Origin: Datisca glomerata
Taxonomy: Eukaryota > Streptophyta > Magnoliopsida > Cucurbitales > Datiscaceae
Direction: 5' to 3'
NCBI GenBank assembly: GCA_003255025.1
Contig: QANY01003900.1
Location: 806,001 to 870,000 of the forward strand
DNA: 64,000 bases
Part shown: in pieces, positions 20,121 to 31,724 of the stretch
Layout: the number at the start of each line of letters is the position of its first letter
Position numbering within the stretch: position 1 is the stretch's first letter
Program-made: the position numbers and the translations under genes
Notes under the pieces: model-generated
Database searches by the model: none
Seen by the model: the letters and a program-made list of their open reading frames with translations, nothing else
What the model was told of the DNA's origin: nothing

Positions 20121-22740
20121 TACGGCCGCATTTTTTTTTTATCAAAATGCTAAGAGAGTCATCAATTTTTTAGGAAGCTTGTGCGGGGACAAAAATTAAA
20201 ACCCCCTAAAATTACTCTCTCTTTCAACCTCTATTCAATGTCAAACAGGGATCTTAGGGCTCAGGAATCAGCTCACTCTTTCATCTTTCTCTCAAGAAGC
20301 TCTCTCTCTCTCTGGTGTATCTCTCATGCAACGCCTCTCTTTAACCCTCACAAACTCTGCAACGAAGTTCACAAACAACTTTCTCAGTGACGAAGCTCAC
20401 ACAGCTTTTCCTCGCTCGGCGAAGCTCTCTCTTAGATCATTCTTACATGTCTATCACAGATTTCTCACAGCTCTCTATTTGAGCTCTCTCCCGTACCTTC
20501 CTGTCAAACTTCTATTCCCCAGCTTCTATCATTTTAGGTAAATCCTTAATTCTCTGCTATGCTTTAAACTTCCTATGATGAGCTTTGCGATTTAATTTGT
20601 TCTTGTTGAGATTTGTTATCCCGTAGCTTCCTCTCAAACTTCGATTCCCCAGCTTCTCTTCGTTTTAGGTAAATCTTTAATTGTATACTATGCTTTAAAT
20701 TTCATGTGATGGGCTTTTCGATATAATTTATTTTTGTTGAGATCTGTTATAAAATGAAAAAAAAAAGAGAAAAAGGAACAGAGGGGATTTTTGGGTTTAG
20801 AGTGATCGAAGGACTCTCAATGATTTTGGGTAAACGAACTAGATCTTTGACTGGGAACCAAGAATCTATCTCTAATCTGTTCCACGGGTACTTATTTTCA
20901 CTCTCTAATGTGTGCCCGCTTGTTTTGAGTTCTTCTTCATTTTCTTCAGTTCGTTTATTCTATGGTGTCTTATATCATTTTGCAGTGGTCGTCATTTTCT
21001 GCGAGTCATTATAATGCTCGTTCTCTTTATCAGTGTTTGTGGATAGCCAATAATTTTGGAAGTTTTTAGTTATAGTAGTAGAAACTGCACATTCTACGTT
21101 GTGTTTGTTTGATTGCAAGATTTGTTGAGACTTGTGAGAATATATTAAAGGGAAATGGGAACGTTGACATTCATTTTGAAGTAACTAGGATATAATATAT
21201 CGAATGTATTAGTTATTATTAATTTAGCTTAGTAAGGTTGTGAGGATAATTTATTATACTTACTTGAGCCACCAAAAATGAAGAGTATAAGCTTTGAGTT
21301 GTATTTCAGTTTCTGCATCATATGACTAAAATGGTTTACCCTTTGAGAACTTCTGATTTGAAGTCAACTTGTAGGGTACATCTGTACATTGAATTGTTGG
21401 TGAGGCACTTAAAATTCTTAGAGATAATGTTTTGAGCCTATATTAGTTAATCCAGTATTATTAGTATTAAAAAGTTCCATAGATATTGTACTCTCGTAAA
21501 ATTGGATTTGGCTTGAAGGTTTTTTATTGCATTTTGTCACATTTTAAGTGATTCAACAGTTGATTACCATTGCAAAGTAATAATAATACTGACATTTTCT
21601 GTCATGTGAACACTTTTATCTGTTTAAATTATTGTTTAATTTGTTAAAAGACAACGACCTTAATACATTGTGGAAATTAGGCTAATGTTCTTTGCACATG
21701 AAGTTATATGTAGAGGTAGTACTGTTGATAATTAAGTTGGTACTTTCCTCTTGTAAAATTATTTGTTGTTCTAACCGTAGTTATTGCGAAGTTTGAAATC
21801 TTGGTGGCAACCTTGATAGGAAAATATTATTTTCTTAAAGCACTATTGCTTGCCTAATAATTCATTGCTCTTTCACTCAAGCATAAAGTAGTATATAGAG
21901 AATAATATATTAACATGATGCTTTCCCCCGTGTTTCCTTGATTGAAGGAGTTCGATCGTGGTATTAAGCATGCACGCGCAATTGACCTTTACTTAGAATG
22001 TTTTGATATGTATCAATCTAATGCAGATCACTTCAATAGGTTCGAAAGGTAAACTTCTTATGATATATTCAATTTAATTCTTTTTCTAACATTGTGCTTT
22101 TTTAAAGAGAAAAAATGGTTCTCTTCCATTGATTTGAGTCATATTTGATAGGTAAAGAGTGTGGTTCATGAGAGAGATGCTTCTTTATGGAGCTTTATCT
22201 GCTTTATCTCTTTCTTCACTAGGCTTCTGCTCGTTGGAAATATAAAAGGTGAGTATCAATAGTTTCCCTATCCTTGATCCAAATTGTCATACTTTCTATA
22301 TTAATACGCCTAATTGTTGGAGTTTGCATTGGCATGATTTCTTTGTACCATAAGAATAAATATTACTGAATGATGTGAGTAATTTTAGGTGGACTTTACA
22401 TAGTAGGTGTAGTTCTCTGCCCATTGGTTTAGAAAATAGTGATTCTCTTGTTGTTTGTGTTGGTACTTTTGAACTATAATAGTTCTCATATTTATCATTT
22501 TCCTAGCATGTTTTAGTTCATTTTCCTAGCATGTTTTAGTACATAAGTATGGTGCTTTTGAACTTGTTTAGTTTCATCCATTTTTTTGGACCCTAACTTT
22601 GGCTTATATTACACATAGAAGCACATTTTCCTTGCTTTTATTACTTTTGTTATTTTGAAGATATGACTAACATCACTAGGTAAGAGGCTAGCATTTCTCT
22701 ATTCTTCTTTTTGTTATTTGTTTTCCCCTATTTTTTTGTT
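20121..22740 (+). other. Gene-like transcribed-looking sequence, no intact CDS
   Basis: CT-rich leader-like sequence (20200-20520) is followed by TTTTAG/GTAAAT donor-like borders. An exon-like piece from about 21947 to 22049 has an AG acceptor, a reading with EFDRGIKHARAIDLYLEC and a GTAAAC donor. Another runs near 22150-22250 with a GTGAGT donor. The 86-codon frame at 20754-21014 has no known domain. This may be a decayed gene, a captured gene inside the orphan CACTA, or a long non-coding transcript. I cannot assign a function. Confidence 0.35.
20491..20750. repeat. 130-bp tandem duplication with donor-like sites
   Basis: Units 20491-20620 and 20621-20750 are clearly related; each begins CCGTA.CTTCCT.TCAAACTTC and contains GTTTTAGGTAAATC or a close variant. 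The duplication repeats a possible exon end and intron start. Confidence 0.85.
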
Positions 22741-22747
22741 CGGAGCA

Positions 22748-22860
22748 GTCAGTGTTGTTAGCTGGATTGCGTATGAGATCCCTCAAATAATCACCAATCA
22801 CCAGGAAAACCACAGAAGGCCTATCTATGACATGGATACTGGGACACTATGTTTTTCTTT
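22748..22860 (+). pseudogene. PQ-loop repeat membrane protein fragment
   Basis: The plus frame encodes SVVSWIAYEIPQIITNHQE. This is the first PQ-loop motif of the lysosomal/vacuolar PQ-loop transporter family (plant cystinosin/seven-transmembrane type). The homology continues one frame over as KTTEGLS then MTWILG, with a few codons missing, so there is a frameshift and a small deletion. In intact relatives, the paired proline-glutamine helices help move small solutes such as amino acids across the membrane. Only about 40 codons remain, and neighbouring exons are not found. Confidence 0.55.
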
Positions 22861-22899
22861 GGCTTTTCTTTTGGGTTTATCAAGTATATGTCTCACATT

Positions 22900-23890
22900 A
22901 ACACCTAATTAAGTTGGCTAGCTTGTTGTTGATGGTTAGATCGAGAACCCAAACTAACATCGTATATTGTTTAGTCTAGCCTTCTTCTCTTCATATAACA
23001 TTTTGATAGGGACTTCTAGTATAGTCTTCTTCTCTTCATATATGTTTTTCTCAAGTATAGGATCTACAGATAAAAGAAAATTACAAGGAGGATTAATTTC
23101 TCATAGAATGATATTCCAATGTATTAACTTTACATTATCCTTTAGTTTATCTTCTAGGTCAGTAATGGAATCTTTTTTCCATTGTTTGAGCATCAATGTG
23201 GAATGGTCCAGAAACTTTTTATGCCACTTCCTTTCGTCGATTTCAGTTTTGATTTATAATTCGTGCAAGTAATCCTTGTGGGACGTGATTTTGAAGGTTC
23301 ATGTATATATTTGCAATGAAATCATGTCCCTTTAAAGTTGCAAAGGCTATTTTTGTCACTGCAGCAATGTTGACTAATGGCCAAAACATTCTTTACATGT
23401 TGACCCAACTAGGTTGTACTTTTCTCTCTGCCAAATAATGTCTTGCTGTTACCTTTTGGGTTTTAGATCTTTACTTAAGAGTGTTCAAACCTTGATATTT
23501 TTTATCTTGGTTTTATACATCTTTGGTGGCAAGTATCAAATAATGTTTTTATTAGTTTAAAATTCTATATGGTTCTATATGGTTCTATATGACTCGGATT
23601 TTGGTTATTATTAGCTCTTTAATAGTCTCTAAATATTGAGTGATGTCATTGTGAGTGCTCGGATTCAAAATTAAAGTTCTTGTTTCTTCTACATGGATGT
23701 ACGTATATTAATAATGCATTGAGAGGTCAGCTAGCTTAATCATTCTTTAATTGATCGCCTGAAGTTTGCATTATGGTTCTCCACCTAAATTGCTAAAGCT
23801 AAAGATATATTTTTCAAGCAAGTCATATGGTGTTCCTACAGCCAACGACACAACGATTTCTGAAAACTTTACCAAGGTAGTTACTCCTAC
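22900..23890. other. Intergenic, nothing recognised
   Basis: An open frame of 101 codons at 22967-23272 is Phe/Ser-rich low-complexity sequence with no motif. TTCTATATGG is repeated three times near 23565-23592. Confidence 0.3.
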
Positions 23891-23892
23891 CA

Positions 23893-24180
23893 CAATACAA
23901 GAAATATGACATTTTACAAGAGACAAAAATCCTTGTGAAAAGTATTCTATAGGATTCTCACGGCGCTTGTGACAACCCCTCATATTAAAAGTTCACATTT
24001 TTCACGAGACACACGCCTCCTATGAAGAACATTGTGGTCTCTCATTTTTTACAGAATTTTTTAACTCCTGTAGAACGTTATTTAATAGGGTTTTCAAACT
24101 CCTGTTGAATGTGTTTTCAATTAATGTGAATTAACATTCACAAGTATTTTTATATTTATAAAATGAGATACCATAAGATT
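23893..24180. mobile_element. Decayed CACTA-type terminus with subterminal repeats
   Basis: CACAATACAAGAAATATGAC resembles a CACTACAAGAAATATG end with a mutated start. It is followed by repeats such as TTTTACAAGAGACA, TTTTCACGAGACAC and ACTCCTGT(A/T)GAA. The other end was not found. Confidence 0.4.
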
Positions 24181-24960
24181 CATTGCTAGTCAAATTATTC
24201 ATATTATATACTTTCAAAATGACCATCTTAAGTAGCATAAAGAGCATCAATATAATAATGACCATAATTAATAATTTAATATATATCATTTCAACAAAGT
24301 GTTACATTATTCATTCGATCAACTTATAAATAAATATAACTTAAATACTAAATAATTTATCGTTAAAATATACAAGCAACACTTATTTCAATAAATAAAT
24401 AAAGGGGTAGCCTTGAAATAATTTATAACTTAGATAAAATTATCCACAAAACCAATATACTTTATCCTACCATCTTCACTTATGAGAGCCTAGACACAAT
24501 CTCTATAGCAACTTGAGTACCAATCCTTACTATAATGTCAAGAACAAAGGCCTCACCCTATTTCAGAAGAAATTCAAATTTCAAATAAAGTAAACAAAAT
24601 TTAACTTGGCCTCCTACAAGTAGAGACCATATTCAACAAAAATTACACATCCACTTGGTTGAATCTGACTAAAAAGTCAATAAACAAACACTTAATATTT
24701 TCTACATCACAAACCACCCATACACACCAAATTAAGCTCCCAAGAATCACCTACATCACTAACACTTATTGTTTCACCTTTACAATACGACACGGTAAAT
24801 ATATAATCATAACCCATAATCACCTGCTGTGAAGATCTGCTGTAAAAATATAACGTCAGACCCAAGGCCATTGTCCAGGTCACCATGTTCGTCTGAGCAC
24901 TATTAATGTCTTGGATAGTTTTGGGCCAACATCAATATCTGGATAGTTCATGAGAACAGA
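24181..24960. other. Intergenic AT-rich DNA
   Basis: Very AT-rich to about 24450 and without frames. The last 100 bases may belong to the LRR pseudogene that follows. Confidence 0.3.
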
Positions 24961-25150
24961 CAAGATTGCTTGGGTTGCTTAAGCTTGATGGACAATAAGC
25001 TCAGTGGGGAACAACTCACTTACATGCATTCTCCTCCAAAAGCAACAAAAAAAAAAATACTCAAACTAGATGTCTCAACTAACTTGCTTAGTGGTCCAAT
25101 TCCACCAAATCTATGTCAAGGGAACAATCTAATGACGATGGTTGTGTTGA
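24961..25150 (+). pseudogene. LRR receptor-like protein fragment
   Basis: The frame from 24970 encodes LSLMDNKLSGE and then LDVSTNLLSGPIPPNLC, two plant-type leucine-rich repeats as in extracellular domains of LRR receptor kinases. A poly-Lys insertion (an A run near 25048) separates them, and the repeat pattern fades after about 25145. No kinase or signal peptide is nearby. It is an isolated relic. Confidence 0.65.
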
Positions 25151-25293
25151 AATTAAACAATGCCATTTACACATGTTTACATGGAAAAATTACAGCAAAA
25201 TGCTACAAAGAAAAAAGCAATAATTCAAAGGAACCTCATAACCTTCATCAATAATCATATTGCATATCTTTAGTTGAAATGGATGACCATTTA

Positions 25294-27975
25294 TGTAACA
25301 CCCCAAACTAAAATGCCATATTGATTAAATCATAAGAAGTGTTATCCTCTTTAACATTAATTAAATATTAAATATGAAATACGTAGCTCAATTTAAAACT
25401 TAACTTAAGTCCTTACTTAATTTATCAATATTATATTCAGAGTACTTAAATAATAAAAATATATAACGGAAAATTAATCAAATAACAACCAATAATTTTA
25501 AGCTAAATCGTCAAAATAGAGAATAATAAATTAAATATATTGTCTGAAAATCTTTATTCAAAATATTCTACTGAGTCCAAAAGGTGTCTTCTCGTAATTA
25601 CTCATTGCATGAAAATATTAAGAAATAATGGAATGAGTTAAAACCTAGTAAGTAAAATCTTACACATACTTAGTAAACACGTGCACATCCAATTTCATTT
25701 TAAACATTTGTGTTAGACATACACTTTAAAATAATATTATCACTTTATTTTCTTTGCTTTCATTTTATATGTTACATTACATTATTTCCATGCAAACTTG
25801 CACATTCCTTTCTTTTACTATTATCATTGCATTCATTTCTTTTCTTTATTCGCGAGCTCATTTGTGTAGTGTTTGACTACTGGGCCCTGATAGTGTCATT
25901 CATTCACATTATATCATTGGACATACTAAACGATCATTCATTTATATTATATCACTGGACAAGCCAAACGATCATTCATTCACATTAACCATTAACCATT
26001 GTCGGGTCCACCGGTCCCCCGCGTCCCATTTCCCACTCACTTCTTTCATGGCATAAACACAACCAAGTGTTTAAACTTTTACTTAACTGATTATGATTAT
26101 ATTCATACTATAAACCTTATTTATAAGTGTGAACGTATTTACACTCATTAACATTACAATACAATACACCACAGATAACATAATAAAAAATATAATTAAA
26201 CATAATATCAAGCGACAGCACAATGATAAATCAATTCAGCATCAAAGTTTACAATTATCAAAGTATGCGTAAAATTTTACTTACCTGATGTCCTTAATTA
26301 TCGCACTTGACCAGAGAATGCTTCGAGTTACCAACGCTCACAATGTCAAACTTATTCAGCTTTACACATTAAAATTTTTTATCACAAGATAATTACAAAA
26401 TCAATGCCTTAAAAAGATATTGTAAACGTTTTAGACTACACAAGGTAATTTTAATAAGAACCTCTACGACACTAGCCAACTCCATTTCAAAATGAGTTTA
26501 AAACTATGAATATGAATTCTTAAGCATTGCCTGTATAGATTAACTTCTTAAAAGAGCAAAATAATATTTTCATACTTGAAGTATAACGTAAATAATTCTA
26601 ACAAATGATTTCTTCTTATGTCTGTTTCTATAATACATATATCTATATAGAAGATTATTTCCCATGCTATCTCTAACTTTCTAAATAATCAAACTAATCA
26701 CCCACTTCCACATTCATAACCGTGAGTTTCCAGAAGAATTTTCTCAAGAAATTATTACATGATTTTGATAACATCATATATCAGAAGCAACAACGTTCTC
26801 TCAATGGGATATTCATTAGATTAGAAAACTAAAAGGTTAGGAAATAAACAACATAAACAAATAATATAAAAGGACTAAGGATTTTAACGAACCTCGATTT
26901 CTTGCTTAAACCTTGGCTTATTTCAAAATCACTCGAAAATGTTATTTTCTCATTCAATGTGAAGAAAGAGACTCAATAAGATAGATTCGGTGCACTAACA
27001 AGTGCACTAGCAAATTTCTAACACTTGAATCGTCTCTCTCCAAGTGAGAGGGCACAAGAACAAAATCAAAACTTTCTGAATAACAATTTTAAGTTTCTGG
27101 ATTTTATGACTCGCCAGACAAATTCTCCAAAATATAATATAAATAGAGTTGTTTGTAAGACGGTATTGTAATTAAAGAATTTAATGAAAAATCAATGCTT
27201 GCCGTTAATAGGCATTTCCCACAAGGAAAACCGGCATGAGTAAATCTCTTTTACCATTTCAAGTGGATTTACTCTATAAATTCAAAATTTAGGAAATACC
27301 TTAATGGTGGATGATCGTTTGACCCAAAGACTTCTATGAAAAAATGCAATTAAATTTCTTATTCTATAATGGTAGGATCTCAATTAAAGATCAACCTCTT
27401 CAAGTTTCTCACAATATATACCATTAAAAGAAATATTTGAAGTTATTAAATGGTGATGTGCCAATAAGATTATGGGAGGAACATATATGTATATATATAT
27501 ATATGTATATGTATATATATATGTATATGTATATGTATATATATGTATATGTATATGTATATTTATGTATATGTATATATATATTTATGTATATGTATAA
27601 ATATAGTAGTCTAACTAAATACAATGACTATAACAGTAAAAGTTTTCACACCCCTTTTTACCGTTGGTGAAGCACTCCCATTAAATAAGGAAACTTACCC
27701 CTTTCTTTTATTATTTACGAAAACTATTCTCATTAGTAACTAAATAAAATCTAAAAATTATTTACATACTCAATTAATCTAATTACTAGCAAGTTATCGG
27801 TGTATTGTAAAAATTTAACTAAGCACGATTGAGTCGTTAGAGCATCTCGAATTGTTCGCCTACAAGACATTTAATTAATTCATTTCAAGCATAAAATCAA
27901 ATTATCATGATAAATAGTTTACAATTATTAACAATTAAACACATAATTAAGTGCAATGCTAGTTGGGATATTACA
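25294..27975 (-). mobile_element. Long LTR of a Ty3/gypsy element (minus orientation)
   Basis: The LTR spans 2682 bp. On the minus strand it starts TGTAATATCCCAACTAG at 27975 and ends GGGGTGTTACA at 25294. A polypurine tract (complement of TTCCCCCCTCCTC, 27977-27989) sits immediately inside. It is homologous to the plus-strand LTR at 31725-33998, sharing for example TGCTTGAAATGAATTAAT and GTCAGGTAAGTAAAATTTTACGCA. A TA/TATATG microsatellite lies within. Long LTRs with TGTAACACCCC ends are typical of the Tekay/Del chromovirus lineage. Confidence 0.82.
27483..27606. repeat. TATATG/TA microsatellite
   Basis: About 120 bases of alternating TATATG and TA units. It produces Tyr/Ile-rich frames on both strands (27424-27624 minus, 27437-27670 plus) that are not genes. 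Confidence 0.95.
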
Positions 27976-27989
27976 ATTCCCCCCTCCTC

Positions 27990-30445
27990 AAAATGATTTC
28001 GTCCTTGAAATAAATAGGTACAAAACAAATTCGGATATTTACGCATTTCATCCAGGTTGCCTCTTCTATTGCATGATTTTTCCATAACACCTTGACCAAA
28101 CGAATCTTCTTTTGTCTTAGCTCTTTTTTCTCTCGGTCCAGAATCGTGATGGGTGCTTCTTCATAGGTAAGATCTTAGCGAAGGTCCAAAGCGTCATAAC
28201 TAAGGACATGAGACGGGTCAGGAAGATACTTCCTTAACATCGAAACCTGGAATACATTATGAACTCCTGCATCGCCAGTGGTAACGTAAGTCGATAAGCC
28301 AACTCTCCGATTCTCTCCAATAATTCAAAGGATCCTAAGAAGCGGGGACTTAATTTACCTTTCTTCCCAAACCTCAAAACACTTTTTATAGGAGTGGCCT
28401 TTAGAAATACTTTGCCGCTAGCAACAAACTGCAATGGCTTTCTTTTTTTATTTGCACAACTCTTTTGTGTGCTTTGAGTTATCTTCATTCGTTGATGAAT
28501 CTTTTCAACTATATCAATGGTTTTCTACACAATCTCAAGGCCCAATAATTCCCTCTCTCCAACCTCATCCCAATGGATAGGTGATCGACATTGCCTCTCA
28601 TACAATGCCTCATAAGGCGTCATACCAATAAACGCTTGATAACTATTATTATAAGAGAACTCGACAAGAGGTAATATCTCTTCCCAAGTGCTCTGAAAAT
28701 CAATAACACAAGCTCTCAACATATCTTCAAGTTTCTGAATGGTCCTTTCTGATTGTCCATCTGACTATGGATGAAAGTTATGGTGAACCGCAACTGGTTA
28801 CCCATAGCTTTATGCAAGCTTTTCCAGAAGGAAGAGGTAAACTTCGGATCACGACCAGACACAATAGATAATGGAACTCTATGAAGCCTTACTATTTACC
28901 AGACGTACAACTGAGCATATTGTTCCATCTTGTAGTATTTTTGACAGATAGAAAGTGAGCTGACTTAGTAAGCCGATCAACAATAACCCAAATAGAATTA
29001 AAGCATTTCAAGATCTTCGGTAGCCCCAAGACAAAAATCCATACAGATGTGCTCCCACTTCCACTTAGGTATCATAAGTGGTGGCAGAAGACCAGAAAGT
29101 CGTGGATGATCAGTCTTAACCTACTGATACGTAAGACAACGTTGTACATACTCTACTACATCTCGACTCATGCCAACCCACCAATAATGCTCCCTCAGAC
29201 TCCGATACATCTTCGTACTTCCTAGATGGATTGAGTAAGAAATGTTATGGGATTCACTCAAAATTTCTCGTTTCAACTCCACATTGTTTGGTAATATCAA
29301 TCTACCATCATAACGAAGAGTTCCATCAGTAGTGATGATGAAATCAGTACGTTTACCATTTTCCACATCTGTTTGAAATTTCAAAAGTTGTGGATCATCC
29401 AATTGCCCAGTCTTAATTCTTTCAAAAATAGTTGGACAAACCGTCAAAGTAGCGAGATAACCAGAATCTCCTAAGGGCAAAAATTTCCAATCCAAATCTG
29501 TGTATCTCCCTTACAAAGGTTGGATAGCTTGCAAAAAGGCAACAAAACTTGATTTCTTTCTACTTAAAGCATCTGTTACTACATTATCCTTGTTCGGGTG
29601 ATAATTGATTTCACAATCATAATCTTTGACTAGTTCTAAACACCTTCATTGCCTCGTATTCAACTCCTTCTGAGTGAAGAAATACTTAAGACTTTATGAT
29701 CAGTGAAGATATCATATTTAACTCAATAAAGGTAATGTCTCCAAATCTTCAACGCAAACACAACATATGCGAGCTCAAGGTCGTGGGTAGGTTAATTCCT
29801 TTGATAATATTTTAGTTATCTTGAGGCATAAGAAATCACCTTACCATGTTGCATAAGCACACAACCAAGACCCTTCTTTAAAGCATCACTGTAAACAAAA
29901 AAACCTTTGTTACTTACAGGAAGTGTTAAGACTGGGGGAATTGTTAATCGCTCCTTCAACTCTTGGAAACTCTGTCACACTCCTTCGACCACTGAAATTT
30001 GAAATTATTTCTCGTCAGTTGAGTTAATGGTGAGGCTACTTTTGAAAACCCTTCTACAAATCTTTGATAATAGCCCGCTAATCCCAGAAAGCTACGAACT
30101 TCACCAACATTAGTCAGAGCTAGCCAACTTTTAATTACTTCGATCTTACCAGGATCAACTGCTATACATTCTGTTGATATTATATGCCCAAAAAATGGTA
30201 CCCTACAAACCAAAACTCACATTTCTTAAACTTGGCGAATAACTCCTTCTTACAGAGTGTTTCCAGCACCGTCCAGAGGTGTTGTTCATGCTCCTCCTTA
30301 GAGGATAATAAATCAAAATGTCATCAATAAATACATAAAGAATTGATCTAAGTATTCTTAAAACATGATTCATAAGATCCATAAAAGTTGCAGGGGCATT
30401 CGTCAACCCAAACGACATTACAAGGAATCCATAATGCCATATCAA
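27990..30445 (-). pseudogene. Ty3/gypsy pol relic: RT C-half, RNase H, integrase, chromodomain-like tail
   Basis: Minus-strand pol is read from 30445 downwards. It holds the second half of the reverse transcriptase with [15 protein letters not shown] and the catalytic FIDDIL (30203-30445). The thumb follows with FGHII...FLGLAGYYQRFV (29956-30213), then a worn RNase H region. Next are the integrase zinc domain (HLGSTKMY...YVQRC, 29121-29495) and integrase C-terminal parts ([21 protein letters not shown], 28525-28722; 28234-28488). The final segment is chromodomain-like and reaches the polypurine tract. Stops and frameshifts are numerous. The N-terminal half of the RT is found separately at 34007-34461. 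Confidence 0.88.
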
Positions 30446-31690
30446 GTTCAGAACGCAGTTTTGGAAATATCTACAATAACAATGACCAGAAGAAGACTCA
30501 AGCTCGAGTGTATACGATGACTAGAGAGGACGTTGATAACTCCCCGACTGTTGTTTCGGGTACTATTTTTGTAGGTGGAATGGTTGCTTGTATTTTGTTT
30601 GATTCTAGTGCTACTCATTCATTTATTAAACCTTTGCTAGCTCAGAAATTAGGGATGTCATTTGTATTTTTAGAGGCACCATTTTATGTATCTACACCTT
30701 CGGGGAAGATTCTAGAGGCGAGTAGAGATATAAAAGACTATCCATTAGTGATAGACAAGCATGTTCTGCCAGTCAACCTTATCATTTTGGATGTCCATGA
30801 CTTTGACATGTTTTTGGGGATAAATTGGCTATCGAAGCACTATGCAACTATTGACTACCATGAAAAAGAAGTGTTATTTCAACCCCTTGAAGTTCCCAAT
30901 TTTTGTTTTGTGGAGGCTAAGTCAAAACCTCGTAGTCATTTTATCTTAGCTATGAAGGATTGGAATGGGGTATTTAGCATCATTGTTAAAATGATTCAAA
31001 CCCTTGAGGATATGTTGAGAGCTTGTGTTGATTTTCAGGGCATTTGGGATGAGATATTGCCTTTTGTCGAGTTATCTTATAATAATAGCTATCAATCTAC
31101 AATTGATATGACACCTATAAGGCATTGTATGGGAGAAAATTTCGATCACCTATTCATTGGGATGAAGTCAGAGAACTTGACAATAGGCAATATCTCAAAT
31201 GAAGTCAGCTCAAAGTAGACAAAAGAGTTATGCAGATAAAAGAAGGAAGCCTTTGGAGTTTGTTGCTGGCGACAAAGTATTTCTAAAGGTCGTTCATATG
31301 CAAGGTGTTTTGAGGTTTGGGACTAAAGGCAAATTAAGTCCAGCTTTGTAGTCCTTTCGAAATATTGGCGAGAATCAGAGAGTTAGCTTGTCGACTTGCA
31401 TTGCCACCAGCGATGTCGGGAGTTCATAATGTATTCCATGTTTCGATGTTAAAGAAGTATCTTCATGATCCGTCTCATGTCCTTAGTTATGACACTTTGG
31501 ACCTCCACCAAGACCTTACTTATGAAGAAGCACCCATCAGAATTCTGGATAGAGAAGAAAAGGAACTTAGACAAAAGAAGATTCGTTCGGTCAATGTGTT
31601 ATGAAAAAATCATGTAGTAGAAGAGGCAACCTGGAAGCGCGAGGATGAAATGCATGCTAAATATCCAAATTTGTTGGGTACGTATTAATT
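30446..31690 (+). pseudogene. Ty3/gypsy protease fused to integrase tail by internal deletion
   Basis: The plus-strand fragment encodes the gag-protease junction ([11 protein letters not shown]), a retropepsin with DSSATHSF (DSGATHSF expected) and FLGINWLSKHYATIDYHEKE. It then jumps within one open frame (30388-31218) from protease to integrase C-terminus ([16 protein letters not shown]...ELSYNNSYQ). RT, RNase H and the integrase core are deleted. After 31219, frameshifted sequence continues through the GDKVFLK region. A chromodomain-like tail ending EEATWKREDEMHAKYP runs to the polypurine tract before the plus-strand LTR. The open fusion frame of 276 codons is deletion-created, not a functional gene. 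Confidence 0.85.
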
Positions 31691-31724
31691 TCGAGGATGA
31701 AATTATTTTTTAGGAGGGGAAAAT

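Noticed and set aside
20754..21014. 86-codon frame with ILGKRTRSL, faintly like an FCS-like zinc-finger (FLZ) protein start
   Set aside because: The resemblance is a few residues only and no Cys-rich FLZ domain follows.
27424..27670. Tyr/Ile-rich frames on both strands
   Set aside because: They are microsatellite translation artefacts inside a gypsy LTR.
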